Source of the DNA: Thalassobius vesicularis
GTDB taxonomy: Bacteria > Pseudomonadota > Alphaproteobacteria > Rhodobacterales > Rhodobacteraceae
Assembly: GCF_004799325.1 (NCBI RefSeq)
Contig: NZ_SSMD01000007.1
Span: 113,099-177,098, forward strand
Direction of reading: 5' to 3'
Length of the DNA stretch: 64,000 bases
The translations under genes were made by a program, and so were the position numbers. The notes below the pieces were generated by a model. The model saw only the letters and a list, made by a program, of their open reading frames with translations, was not told where the DNA came from and made no database searches. Shown piece after piece: positions 1 through 7,895 of the stretch (positions are counted from its first letter, which is position 1; each line of letters starts with the position of its first letter).

Positions 1-1013
1 GCGGCGGCGGCCACGGGGATCGGCTCGACTGCTGGGTTGATGCTGGCACGGGCACATGCCTCGGCCACGGCGGGGAAATGGGTCAGGATTTTCGGACCCA
101 AGGCAGCGCGGGTGTCCAGCATCGGGCGTTTGCCCGCCTGCGTCTGGGCATAGATCGCGCGGGCCACGATGTCGCGTGGGGCAAGCTCGGCGTCTGGGTG
201 ATCAGCCAGCATGAACCGCTCGCCGTCCTTGTTGATCAGGATCGCGCCTTCGCCGCGCAGGGCCTCGGTCGCCAGCGGGGCGGGGTCTTCGCCCATGTCA
301 ATGGCGGTGGGGTGGAATTGCACGAATTCCGGGTCGGCGATCATCGCGCCAGCGCGGGCAGCCATGCCGATCACTTGCCCCCGGATGCGTGGCGGGTTCG
401 TCGTCAGCTTGAACAGCCCGCCCGAGCCGCCACCCGCCAGCAGAACCGCCGGCCCGCGCAGCAGCACGGGATGCGAGCGTTCACTGCCCGAGGTTTCGAT
501 CTCGACCCCGGTCACTCCGCCGTTCTGCACTTCGAGATTGGAGGCCATGACGCCCTCCAGCACCTGCACGGATGGCGTTTCGCGGACCTGCGCGATCAGC
601 GCCTTCATGATCTCGGCACCGGCCTGATCACCCTTCACACGCACGACGCGGGCAAAGCTGTGGGCCGCCTCGCGCGACAGCACGTAGCCGCCGTTTTCGT
701 CGCGGTCAAAGGGCGTGCCCAGCTGGGTCAGGTCCAGGATATGCGCGCGGGCCTCTTGCGTCACCAGATTGGCCACGCTGCGATCCACGGTGCCCGCTCC
801 GGCGCGGACGGTATCCTTGGCATGGCTTTCCGGGCTGTCCATCTGGGCCATCGCGGCGGCAACCCCACCCTGCGCCCAGGCCGAAGAGGCGCCTTCGCCC
901 AGCTTCTCGGGGGAAATCATCACGACCGGCGTCGGGGCCAGGTTCAGCGCCGCATAGAGCGCCCCCATCCCCGCGCCGACGATAATGACGCGATCGGTCG
1001 TGACCACCTGCAT
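1..1013 (-). CDS. nadB: L-aspartate oxidase, C-terminus cut by window edge
   Basis: Flavoenzyme that oxidises L-aspartate to iminoaspartate, the first step of NAD de novo synthesis. The ATG start is at 1011-1013. The N-terminus reads MQVVTTDRVIIVGAGMGALY, with the FAD-binding Rossmann glycine motif (VGAGMG) at residues 11-16, followed by an EGASSAWAQGG segment typical of the family. About 337 codons are present, ending in an EPIPVAAA segment; the family usually has 500-530 residues, so the remainder lies left of the window. It begins 13 bases after the nadA stop on the same strand, so the two are almost certainly cotranscribed. nadC would be expected next, outside the window. Confidence 0.93.
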   Translation of the reverse strand, partial: MQVVTTDRVIIVGAGMGALYAALNLAPTPVVMISPEKLGEGASSAWAQGGVAAAMAQMDSPESHAKDTVRAGAGTVDRSVANLVTQEARAHILDLTQLGTPFDRDENGGYVLSREAAHSFARVVRVKGDQAGAEIMKALIAQVRETPSVQVLEGVMASNLEVQNGGVTGVEIETSGSERSHPVLLRGPAVLLAGGGSGGLFKLTTNPPRIRGQVIGMAARAGAMIADPEFVQFHPTAIDMGEDPAPLATEALRGEGAILINKDGERFMLADHPDAELAPRDIVARAIYAQTQAGKRPMLDTRAALGPKILTHFPAVAEACARASINPAVEPIPVAAA

Positions 1014-1026
1014 GGGCCGGATTCCC

Positions 1027-2079
1027 TTAGATCCCCAATTCGCGAGACAGATCAATCATGCGCTGAACGGCCAGCTTGGCCTTTTCGGCGACGGCCGGGT
1101 CCACCTCGACCTGACCGGTCATGGTGTGAAGGGCGAACAGCACTTTCTCCAGCGTGATCTTCTTCATGAAGGGGCACATGTTGCACGGCCCCACGAAATC
1201 GACCTCGGGCAGCGCGTCCGAGATGTTGGATGCCATCGAGCATTCCGTCACCAGCATCGCCTTTTGCGGTTTCTCGCGGGTCACGTAGTCGATGATCCCG
1301 CTGGTCGAGCCCGAGAAATCCGATTCCGCCACCACGTCGGGCGGGCATTCGGGGTGGGCGATGATGCGGGTGTCGGGGTTCCACTCGCGGAAGTCCTTGA
1401 GGTCTTGCGCGGTGTATTGTTCGTGCACGATGCACGAGCCTTCCCACCAGACGATATTCTTTTCCGGCACCTGGTTAGCGATATTTTGCGCCAGGTACTG
1501 GTCCGGGGTCATGATTATCGTGTCATCGGGCAGGGCAGCGACGATCTGCGCCGCGTTCGACGAGGTGCAGCAGATGTCCGACGCGGCCTTCACCTCGGCG
1601 GTGGTGTTCACATAGGTCACCACGGGTGCGCCGGGGTATTTGGCGCGCATCTGGGCGATGCCCTCGGCGGTGACGGACTCGGCCAGCGAACAGCCAGCCT
1701 CCATGTCCGGAATGATGACAGTCTTGGCCGGGTTCAGGATCTTCGAGGTTTCGGCCATGAAATGCACGCCGCACTGGACGATGACATCGGCCTCGACCTC
1801 GGTCGCTTTGATCGCCAGTTGAAGGCTGTCACCCACGAAATCCGCGATGCCGTGGTAAATCTCGGGCGTCATGTAGTTATGCGCCAGGATCACCGCGTTG
1901 CGCTGTTTCTTCAGCTCGTTGATCGCGACGACATAGGGCGCGTAGATGGCCCAGTCGGCAGGGGTGACGACCCGATCCATGCGGGCGTAGATGTCCTGGG
2001 TGGCCTGGGCCAGCTCCACGGACGGAGCGAGATCGTAATGGTCGGCCAGTTCGGCGCGAACATGCGTCAGATCGAGCAA
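1027..2079 (-). CDS. nadA: Quinolinate synthase
   Basis: 350-residue NadA. It condenses iminoaspartate (from NadB) with dihydroxyacetone phosphate to form quinolinate, using a 4Fe-4S cluster. The three expected ligand positions are Cys103 in VQCGVHFMAE, Cys216 in EGSCIVHE and Cys302 in CNMCPFMK. The start is TTG at 2077-2079, chosen because a clear GGAGG (2088-2092) lies 8 bases upstream and the nearest upstream ATG frame runs into a stop. It is the first gene of a nadA-nadB operon. Family length and motifs are complete. Confidence 0.96.
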   Translation of the reverse strand: MLDLTHVRAELADHYDLAPSVELAQATQDIYARMDRVVTPADWAIYAPYVVAINELKKQRNAVILAHNYMTPEIYHGIADFVGDSLQLAIKATEVEADVIVQCGVHFMAETSKILNPAKTVIIPDMEAGCSLAESVTAEGIAQMRAKYPGAPVVTYVNTTAEVKAASDICCTSSNAAQIVAALPDDTIIMTPDQYLAQNIANQVPEKNIVWWEGSCIVHEQYTAQDLKDFREWNPDTRIIAHPECPPDVVAESDFSGSTSGIIDYVTREKPQKAMLVTECSMASNISDALPEVDFVGPCNMCPFMKKITLEKVLFALHTMTGQVEVDPAVAEKAKLAVQRMIDLSRELGI

Positions 2080-2087
2080 CCAGCTAT

Positions 2088-2092
2088 CCTCC
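2088..2092 (-). promoter_or_regulatory. Ribosome binding site selecting the TTG start of nadA
   Basis: The minus strand reads GGAGG, 8 bases before the TTG at 2079. No in-frame ATG with a comparable site is available, so this decides a non-ATG start. Confidence 0.7.
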
Positions 2093-2165
2093 AGCTATGG
2101 CATGGACGTGCTACTTAAGGTGAATCTACGGTATTTTCCAGCGGAATGCGGCGGTGCGGCAGATT

Positions 2166-2678
2166 TTATCGCCCCTGCGGCAGGTGCAATGGTGCGCGGC
2201 TTCGGGCGTTGCCCGCGTCGGCCACCTTGCGCATGAGCCTCAGCAGTAGCGCCTTTTCGTCATCCTCAAGCCCGCACAGGATTTCGTCCTGCAACTGCCA
2301 GACGATCGGCTCGACCTCGGCCAGCACCTGTTGGCCCTGATCGGTCAGCGTCAGGATGCGGGCGCGGCGGTCAGTCGGGCTGACGTTGCGCGCGATCAGC
2401 CCCTTGTTTTGCAGACGGTCCAGCACCGCGCCCATCGTCACGCGGTCATGCGCGATCAACCCCGCCAGCGTCGCCTGATCCACATCCGGGTTCGTGCGCA
2501 GCGCCGACAGCGCGCCGAATTGCACCGGGGTCAAGTCGTGCCCGGCCTCTTTCATTTTCTCGGCAAAGACCGAGGTCGAAATCTGGTTCAGCCGCCGGAT
2601 CAGGTGACCGGCCATGCCGTAAAGTTCGTCCAAGGGGCGCTCCTTCGTTGCGGGTGGGGCGGCGCGTCGGGATTTCAT
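2166..2678 (-). CDS. MarR-family transcriptional regulator of the gentisate cluster
   Basis: 170-residue winged-helix protein of the MarR family. The segment LTPVQFGALSALRTNPDVDQATLAGL and the following DRVTMGAVLDRLQNKGLI match the HTH and recognition helix, and SPTDRRARILTLTDQG is the wing with the family DRR signature. It lies back to back with the gentisate dioxygenase, 92 bases apart, so it probably represses that operon and responds to an aromatic ligand. The start is ATG at 2676-2678; a GTG two codons further out (2684) is possible and neither has a strong ribosome site. Confidence 0.88.
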   Translation of the reverse strand: MKSRRAAPPATKERPLDELYGMAGHLIRRLNQISTSVFAEKMKEAGHDLTPVQFGALSALRTNPDVDQATLAGLIAHDRVTMGAVLDRLQNKGLIARNVSPTDRRARILTLTDQGQQVLAEVEPIVWQLQDEILCGLEDDEKALLLRLMRKVADAGNARSRAPLHLPQGR

Positions 2679-2702
2679 TAACACGGAAAGAAATGTTTGA
2701 CG

Positions 2703-2727
2703 AGTACACTAATGATAAGTACACTTA
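2703..2727. promoter_or_regulatory. Probable MarR operator between regulator and gentisate genes
   Basis: AGTACACT occurs twice, at 2703-2710 and 2718-2725, 15 bases apart. The second copy sits in an inverted repeat TAAGT-AC-ACTTA (2716-2727). Position between divergent promoters and symmetry suit a MarR dimer. No binding evidence exists in the sequence itself. Confidence 0.5.
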
Positions 2728-2770
2728 CATAAATCGTGGAATCACCGTGTTTGCCATTGGGAGGATGATC

Positions 2771-3808
2771 ATGGCCGAACAGCTTGGAACCCTGGAGGAG
2801 CTGCCGCAGGACTATCGCGATGCGATGACCGAGGCGGGCGTCGCGCCGCTGTGGCCGATGATGCGCAACGTGCTGCCGCATGGCAAACCCAACCCGACGA
2901 CCCGTCCGGGCTACTGGAACTATGAAAACCTGCGTCCGCTGCTGCACCGGGCTGGCGAGCTGACCCCGGTCGAAAAGGCCGAGCGTCGCGTGTTGGTGCT
3001 GTCCGATCCGGGCCGCGGGGCAGGGGCGATGCAGGCGACGGCCTCGATCTATCTGGGCATGCAGCTGCTGCTGCCGGGCGAAACCGCGCCTGCACACGTT
3101 CACACCCCCTCGGCCGTGCGGATCATCGTCGAAGGCAAGGGTGGTTTCACCGTCGTCGACGGCGAGCGTCTGCCGATGGAAGAGGGTGACCTGGTCCTGA
3201 CCCCCGGCGGCGACTGGCACGATCACGGCCATGACGGCACCGAGCCTGTCGTGTGGCTGGACGCGCTGGACCTGCCGCTGTTCTACTACCTCGAAGGGTC
3301 GTACGCGACCGAAGGCCCGCTGCAGGCACAACGCAACCGTCCCGATGCCGGTCAGGTGGAATACCTGTCCTCGGGTCTGGTGCCGTCGCGCAAGCTGGGC
3401 GCGGGTGCGCGCAAGTACCCGATGGTGCGCTACCCCTGGACCCGCACCGAGGCCGCGCTGCGCGAGGTCGTGAAATACTCGGACGATGGCATCGCCGAGC
3501 TGGACTACGTGAACCCCGAAACCGGCGCCGATGTGTTGCCGACGATGGGCTTCACCGCGGTGATGATCCCCGCCGGTGTGAAATCCGCGCCGCCGCTGCA
3601 ATCGTCCTCGGCCGCCTTCCATGTCGTGAAGGGCCGTGGCAAAACCACCATCGACGGGCAAGTGTTCGAATGGGGCCCCAAGGACACGTTTACCGCCCCC
3701 GTCTTTGCGGAAATCACCCACGAAGCCAGCGAGGAATCCTTCCTGGTGCGTGTGCATGACCGTCCGCTGCAGGAAAAACTGGGCTACTACGAGGAACGCG
3801 CACGATGA
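2771..3808 (+). CDS. Gentisate 1,2-dioxygenase
   Basis: 345-residue bicupin iron dioxygenase that opens the gentisate ring between the carboxylate- and hydroxyl-bearing carbons to give maleylpyruvate. The N-terminal cupin carries PAHVHTPSAVRIIVEG with its metal-binding histidines (near residues 110-125), followed by GDLVLTPGGDWHDHGHD. A second cupin near the C-terminus (SAAFHVVKGRGKTTIDG) completes the architecture. The start is ATG at 2771, preceded by GGGAGG (2759-2764) at 6 bases; an upstream ATG at 2765 overlaps that site. The stop overlaps the next start (ATGA), so it is translationally coupled to the hydrolase. Confidence 0.95.
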   Translation: MAEQLGTLEELPQDYRDAMTEAGVAPLWPMMRNVLPHGKPNPTTRPGYWNYENLRPLLHRAGELTPVEKAERRVLVLSDPGRGAGAMQATASIYLGMQLLLPGETAPAHVHTPSAVRIIVEGKGGFTVVDGERLPMEEGDLVLTPGGDWHDHGHDGTEPVVWLDALDLPLFYYLEGSYATEGPLQAQRNRPDAGQVEYLSSGLVPSRKLGAGARKYPMVRYPWTRTEAALREVVKYSDDGIAELDYVNPETGADVLPTMGFTAVMIPAGVKSAPPLQSSSAAFHVVKGRGKTTIDGQVFEWGPKDTFTAPVFAEITHEASEESFLVRVHDRPLQEKLGYYEERAR

Positions 3809-4503
3809 GCAGCTATCTGTTCGACACCCCCAAGGTTCAATCCATCCCCGTTCAGGGCGAGGACAAGCAATACCCGATCAACCGCATCTTCTGCGTTGGC
3901 CGCAACTATGCCGCCCATGCCGCTGAAATGGGGGTCGAGGTGGACCGCGAGGCGCCGTTCTACTTCACCAAGTCGCCCTCGGCCAATCTGGCCAGCGGTT
4001 CGACCATCCCCTATCCGCTGGGCACCTCGAACTACCACTACGAGATGGAGCTGGTTCTGGTGATCGGCAAACCCGCCTTCCGCGTCAGCAAGGACGAGGC
4101 CGCCGACAAGATCTACGCCTATGGCTGCGGTCTGGACATGACGCGCCGCGACCTGCAACTGGCCGCCCGCGCCAAGCAGCGCCCGTGGGATCTGGGCAAA
4201 GACGTCGAGGATTCGGCCGTGTTCGCCCCGCTGACCAAAGCCGCTGAATTCGGCGAGGTTGGCCCGCAGCGCATCCATCTGGAAGTGAATGGCGAGGTCA
4301 AGCAGGACGCGCACCTGAAGGACCTGATCCACAACGTCTATGAGATCGTGGCGGACCTGTCGAAATACTACCACTTGGTGCCCGGCGACGTGATCATGAC
4401 CGGTACCCCTGCAGGCGTTGGCCCCGTTGTCTCTGGTGACAAGATCACCGGCGGCGTGGACGGGCTGGCCCCGATTGCTCTGACCATCGGCGACCCCGAG
4501 TAA
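3805..4503 (+). CDS. Fumarylpyruvate hydrolase (FAH family)
   Basis: 232-residue member of the fumarylacetoacetate hydrolase family. In the gentisate pathway this protein cleaves fumarylpyruvate to fumarate and pyruvate. IFCVGRNYAAHAAEMG near residue 30, the metal-binding region YHYEMELVLVIGK near 75, YGCGLDMTRRDLQ near 105 and the closing VIMTGTPAGVGPV are all family landmarks. It overlaps the dioxygenase stop by four bases, so stoichiometric coexpression is likely. The specific substrate is inferred from context; the fold assignment is firm. Confidence 0.92.
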   Translation: MSSYLFDTPKVQSIPVQGEDKQYPINRIFCVGRNYAAHAAEMGVEVDREAPFYFTKSPSANLASGSTIPYPLGTSNYHYEMELVLVIGKPAFRVSKDEAADKIYAYGCGLDMTRRDLQLAARAKQRPWDLGKDVEDSAVFAPLTKAAEFGEVGPQRIHLEVNGEVKQDAHLKDLIHNVYEIVADLSKYYHLVPGDVIMTGTPAGVGPVVSGDKITGGVDGLAPIALTIGDPE

Positions 4504-4575
4504 TCGGGTTCCCTAAACGTAAATTCATGGACGGGGCGTGGCCGAGGGGTCGCCCCCGAACGGAGGAGATTTCCC

Positions 4576-5787
4576 ATGAGTGAAGATCGTATCCTGATTG
4601 CTGGTGGCGGTATCGGTGGTTTGGCCACCGCCATTGGTCTGGCCCAGAAGGGCATCAAGACGCTTGTCCTGGAAAAGGCCCCCGAACTGGGCGAGATCGG
4701 CGCAGGCATCCAGCTGGGGCCGAACGCCTTCCACGCCTTCGACTATCTGGGCGTGGGCGACGCGGCCCGCTCGATGGCCGTGTATATCGATAACCTGCGC
4801 CTGATGGACGCGATCTCGGGCGAGGAAATCACCCGCATTCCGCTGGACGAAGCGTTCCGTGCGCGCTTCAAGAACCCCTATGCCGTGGTGCACCGTGGGG
4901 ACCTGCATGGCGTGTTCCTGCGCGCCTGCCTGGAGCATGACCTGGTCGATCTGCGCACCTCCTCGGAAGTGGCGGATTACGAGCAGGACGGCAGCTCTGT
5001 CACCGCGATCCTGCACAATGGCGAGCGCGTGACCGGCAAGGCCCTGATCGGTGCCGATGGCCTGTGGTCGAACATCCGCAAGCGCGTGGTCGGCGACGGC
5101 GCACCGCGCGTGTCGGGCCACACCACCTATCGCTCGGTCATTCCGACCGAACAGATGCCCGAGGATCTGCGCTGGAACGCGGCTACCCTGTGGGCCGGTC
5201 CCAAGTGTCACATCGTTCACTACCCGCTGTCGGGTTGGAAAGTGTTCAACCTGGTGGTGACCTACCACAATGACGCCGCCGCCCCCGTTGCCGGCGTACC
5301 CGTGACCAACGAAGAAGTCGCCCGCGGCTTTGAGCACGTGAACCCGGTCGCCCGTCAGATCATCGAAAAGGGCAAAGACTGGAAACTGTGGGTGCTGTGC
5401 GACCGCGAGCCGGTCAGCAACTGGGTCGATGGCCGCGTGGCGCTGCTGGGCGACGCTGCTCACCCGCAGCTGCAATACTTCGCTCAGGGCGCCTGCATGG
5501 CGATGGAAGACGCCGTCGCACTGGCGCATGTCATGGGTGACACGCCCAACGACATCGAGAAGGTGCTGCAGACCTATCAGGGGATGCGCAAACTGCGTAC
5601 CGCCCGCATCCAGCTGCAATCGCGCGAGATCGGCCAGCATATCTATCACCCCGCCGGGGCCCATGCCGAGCTGCGCAACGCGATCATGAAGGCCAAAACC
5701 CCGGCCGATTGGTACGATAACGTCGAATGGTTGTACGGCTCGACCGGGCTGAACGGCGCTGTCTCTCCTGAGACGCTGCGCGGTTAA
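4576..5787 (+). CDS. 3-hydroxybenzoate 6-hydroxylase (FAD monooxygenase)
   Basis: 403-residue class A flavin monooxygenase. Motifs: IAGGGIGGLATAIGL (FAD Rossmann GxGxxG, residues 8-20), the DG motif IGADGLWSNIRKRV near residue 160, and the GD motif LLGDAAHP near 290 followed by QYFAQGACMAMEDAVALA. This form of the GD region is typical of 3-hydroxybenzoate 6-hydroxylases and salicylate hydroxylases. With gentisate dioxygenase immediately upstream, NADH-dependent para-hydroxylation of 3-hydroxybenzoate to gentisate is the likely reaction; salicylate 5-hydroxylation is less likely. GGAGG at 4562-4566 precedes the start. Confidence 0.9.
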   Translation: MSEDRILIAGGGIGGLATAIGLAQKGIKTLVLEKAPELGEIGAGIQLGPNAFHAFDYLGVGDAARSMAVYIDNLRLMDAISGEEITRIPLDEAFRARFKNPYAVVHRGDLHGVFLRACLEHDLVDLRTSSEVADYEQDGSSVTAILHNGERVTGKALIGADGLWSNIRKRVVGDGAPRVSGHTTYRSVIPTEQMPEDLRWNAATLWAGPKCHIVHYPLSGWKVFNLVVTYHNDAAAPVAGVPVTNEEVARGFEHVNPVARQIIEKGKDWKLWVLCDREPVSNWVDGRVALLGDAAHPQLQYFAQGACMAMEDAVALAHVMGDTPNDIEKVLQTYQGMRKLRTARIQLQSREIGQHIYHPAGAHAELRNAIMKAKTPADWYDNVEWLYGSTGLNGAVSPETLRG

Positions 5788-5810
5788 TCCCACCGTCTTG
5801 CTGCTTGCTG

Positions 5811-5843
5811 AAAGGCCCTCGAATTTCGGGGGCCTTTCGATTT
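5811..5843 (+). terminator. Intrinsic terminator of the gentisate operon
   Basis: AAAGGCCC (5811-5818) pairs with GGGCCTTT (5830-5837), followed by CGATTTTT. It lies 24 bases after the hydroxylase stop and separates the pathway genes from the thioesterase. Confidence 0.85.
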
Positions 5844-5932
5844 TTGCGATGTGACGCAATGTTTTGCGGTTCTGTCCTTGACGCTAAGGAATGGCACGCG
5901 ACAGTTCTGGTGAAAATTTCGAAGGGCACAAA

Positions 5933-6373
5933 ATGACCGAGACCATCTGGAAATCCCCGATCTCACTGGAGTTGGTGAACAAGCTGGGGACCAATTGCTG
6001 CAACGGATACATGGGCATCGAGGTGATCGAGGTCGGGCCTGACTTTCTGCAAGCCCGAATGCCGGTGGATCACCGCACCAAACAGCCGATGGGCTTGCTG
6101 CATGGCGGGGCCTCGGTGGTGCTGGCGGAAACTCTGGCATCCATTGGCGCAAATTTTGTGCTAGATCGGCGTGATCAGGCCTGCGTCGGGCAGGAAATCA
6201 ACGCGAACCACCTGCGCTCGGCCACCGAAGGGTGGGTCTATGGCACCTCGCGCCCGGTCCATATCGGCCGCCGCACGCAGGTCTGGGAAACTCACATCAC
6301 GGACGAGGCGGACCGTCTGGTCTGCATCTCTCGCATGACGCTGGCAGTGATCGACCGGCCAAAGGAAGACTGA
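5933..6373 (+). CDS. Hotdog-fold acyl-CoA thioesterase (PaaI/YdiI type)
   Basis: 146-residue hotdog-fold protein. QPMGLLHGGASVVLAETLASIGA (residues 55-77) is the PaaI/YdiI signature with the HGG turn and the catalytic acidic residue in the helix. VGQEINANHLRSATEGWVYGTSRPVHIGRRTQVWE is the second half of the hotdog sheet. Expected to hydrolyse an aromatic or aliphatic acyl-CoA in the cytoplasm. The ATG at 5933 has GAAGGG just upstream and starts with MTETIWKSP. It follows the gentisate terminator and runs one base into the next gene, so an aromatic-CoA substrate is possible but unproven. Confidence 0.85.
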   Translation: MTETIWKSPISLELVNKLGTNCCNGYMGIEVIEVGPDFLQARMPVDHRTKQPMGLLHGGASVVLAETLASIGANFVLDRRDQACVGQEINANHLRSATEGWVYGTSRPVHIGRRTQVWETHITDEADRLVCISRMTLAVIDRPKED

Positions 6374-6374
6374 C

Positions 6375-6764
6375 ATGAGCTTGTTTGACGAAGACCTGTT
6401 CCTGAAAGGCATGACCCAGCGCAAGGCCACGCTGGGCGAGGAGTATGTCGAGAAATCCTATGCCGCCGCCGACGATTTCACCAAACCCTTCCAGGAGGCG
6501 ATGACCGCCTGGTGCTGGGGTTTTGGATGGGGCGACGAAGTGATCCCGGCCAAGACCCGATCGATGATGAACCTGGCGATGCTGGGGGCCCTGGGTAAGA
6601 TGTACGAGTGGGAGTTGCACTGCCGCGGCGCTTTGAACAACGGCGTCACCCCCGAGGAAATCCGCGCCATCATCCACGTCGTAGGCATCTATTGCGGCGT
6701 GCCGCAGGCGCTGGAATGCTTCCGCGCGGCCCGCAAGGTGCTGGAGGCCGAAGGGCTGTTGTGA
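6375..6764 (+). CDS. Carboxymuconolactone decarboxylase-like protein
   Basis: 129-residue all-helical protein of the CMD/AhpD-like superfamily. AWCWGFGWGDEVIPAKTRSMMNLAMLGALGK and HCRGALNNGVTPEEIRAIIHVVGIYCGVPQALE match the family core, with the HCRGALNNGVT turn typical of gamma-carboxymuconolactone decarboxylases. The AhpD CxxC redox motif is absent, so a peroxidase-partner role is unlikely. It starts one base after the thioesterase stop. Other protocatechuate-branch genes are absent, so true PcaC function is uncertain. Confidence 0.8.
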   Translation: MSLFDEDLFLKGMTQRKATLGEEYVEKSYAAADDFTKPFQEAMTAWCWGFGWGDEVIPAKTRSMMNLAMLGALGKMYEWELHCRGALNNGVTPEEIRAIIHVVGIYCGVPQALECFRAARKVLEAEGLL

Positions 6765-6841
6765 TCCCGGCAGGGGTGGCAAGACGGGGCGACCGGTGCT
6801 AAGGGGCGGACCTGATCCGCAACAGCGCCGCCAAGACACCG

Positions 6842-7825
6842 ATGAGCCCAGACAGCATCCGTACCTCTGCCCGACTGTCCGTCGCCCCGATGATGGACTG
6901 GACGGACCGTCATTGCCGCTATCTGCATCGGCTGCTGTCGAAGGAAACCCTGCTGTACACCGAGATGGTGACCTCGCCCGCACTGGTGCGGGGCGGGGCG
7001 CTGCATCTGCTGGACTACTCGCCCGAGGAACACCCGGTTGCCCTGCAACTTGGCGGCTCGAATCCGGCGGAACTGGCGCAGGCGGCCAAGATGGGCGCGG
7101 ATGCGGGCTATGACGAGATCAACCTGAATGTCGGTTGCCCCTCGGACCGGGTGCAATCGGGCACTTTCGGCGCGGTGCTGATGAAACACCCGGCACTTGT
7201 GGCGGACTGCGTCAAGGCGATGCAGGATGCCGTCGGCGTCGAAGTCACCGTCAAGTGCCGCATCGGTGTGGATGAGCAGACCCCCGAGGACGTGTTGCCC
7301 GCCTTTCTGGAAACCGTCTCGGGCGCGGGGTGCAATCGCTTCACGATCCATGCGCGCAAGGCGTGGCTGCAGGGGCTGTCCCCGAAAGAGAACCGCGATA
7401 TCCCTCCGCTGGATTACCCGCTGGTGCTGCGGATGAAGCAGGCGTTCCCGCATCTGCACCTGTCGATCAACGGCGGCATCACCAGCCTGCAACAGGCGCA
7501 AGAGTTTCTGGAGGCCGGATTGGACGGCGTCATGATCGGCCGCGCGGCCTATCACCAGCCCGCCGACATCCTGTGTCAGGCTGATCCGCTGATCTATGGA
7601 ACGGGGCAGGCCAGCGACCCGATGCAGGCCGTGCAGCAGATGCTGCCCCATATCGAGGCCCACTTGACCGGCGGCGGCAAACTGGCGCAAGTCACCCGCC
7701 ACATGATGGGCCTGTTCGCCGGTCGCCCCGGTGCCCGGCAATGGCGGCGGATTTTGTCCGAAGGCGCGCATCTGCCCGGCGCCGGCCCCGCGCTTGTCGA
7801 ACAGGCGCTGGTTCAGGTCGCCTGA
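6842..7825 (+). CDS. dusA: tRNA-dihydrouridine(20/20a) synthase DusA
   Basis: 327-residue flavin enzyme reducing uridines in the tRNA D-loop. SVAPMMDWTDRHCRYLHRLL at residues 12-31 is the DusA-type N-terminus. NVGCPSDRVQSGTFGAVLM contains the catalytic cysteine near residue 100, and SINGGI followed by VMIGRAAYHQP marks the FMN phosphate site of the TIM barrel. The C-terminal helical domain includes TRHMMGLFAGRPGARQWRR, characteristic of DusA rather than DusB or DusC. It is monocistronic by spacing. Confidence 0.95.
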   Translation: MSPDSIRTSARLSVAPMMDWTDRHCRYLHRLLSKETLLYTEMVTSPALVRGGALHLLDYSPEEHPVALQLGGSNPAELAQAAKMGADAGYDEINLNVGCPSDRVQSGTFGAVLMKHPALVADCVKAMQDAVGVEVTVKCRIGVDEQTPEDVLPAFLETVSGAGCNRFTIHARKAWLQGLSPKENRDIPPLDYPLVLRMKQAFPHLHLSINGGITSLQQAQEFLEAGLDGVMIGRAAYHQPADILCQADPLIYGTGQASDPMQAVQQMLPHIEAHLTGGGKLAQVTRHMMGLFAGRPGARQWRRILSEGAHLPGAGPALVEQALVQVA

Positions 7826-7895
7826 TTTTCCTGTCGCCTCTCGGGATGAACGCGTTATGTAGGCGCGGGTGAGACTGAGAATGGGGAGTGGCGTA

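Noticed and set aside
2080..2165. Riboswitch upstream of nadA
   Set aside because: Only about 86 bases separate nadA from the MarR stop and they show no convincing aptamer fold.
6375..6764. AhpD-like alkylhydroperoxidase
   Set aside because: The CxxC redox pair of AhpD is missing; the sequence fits the carboxymuconolactone decarboxylase-like branch.
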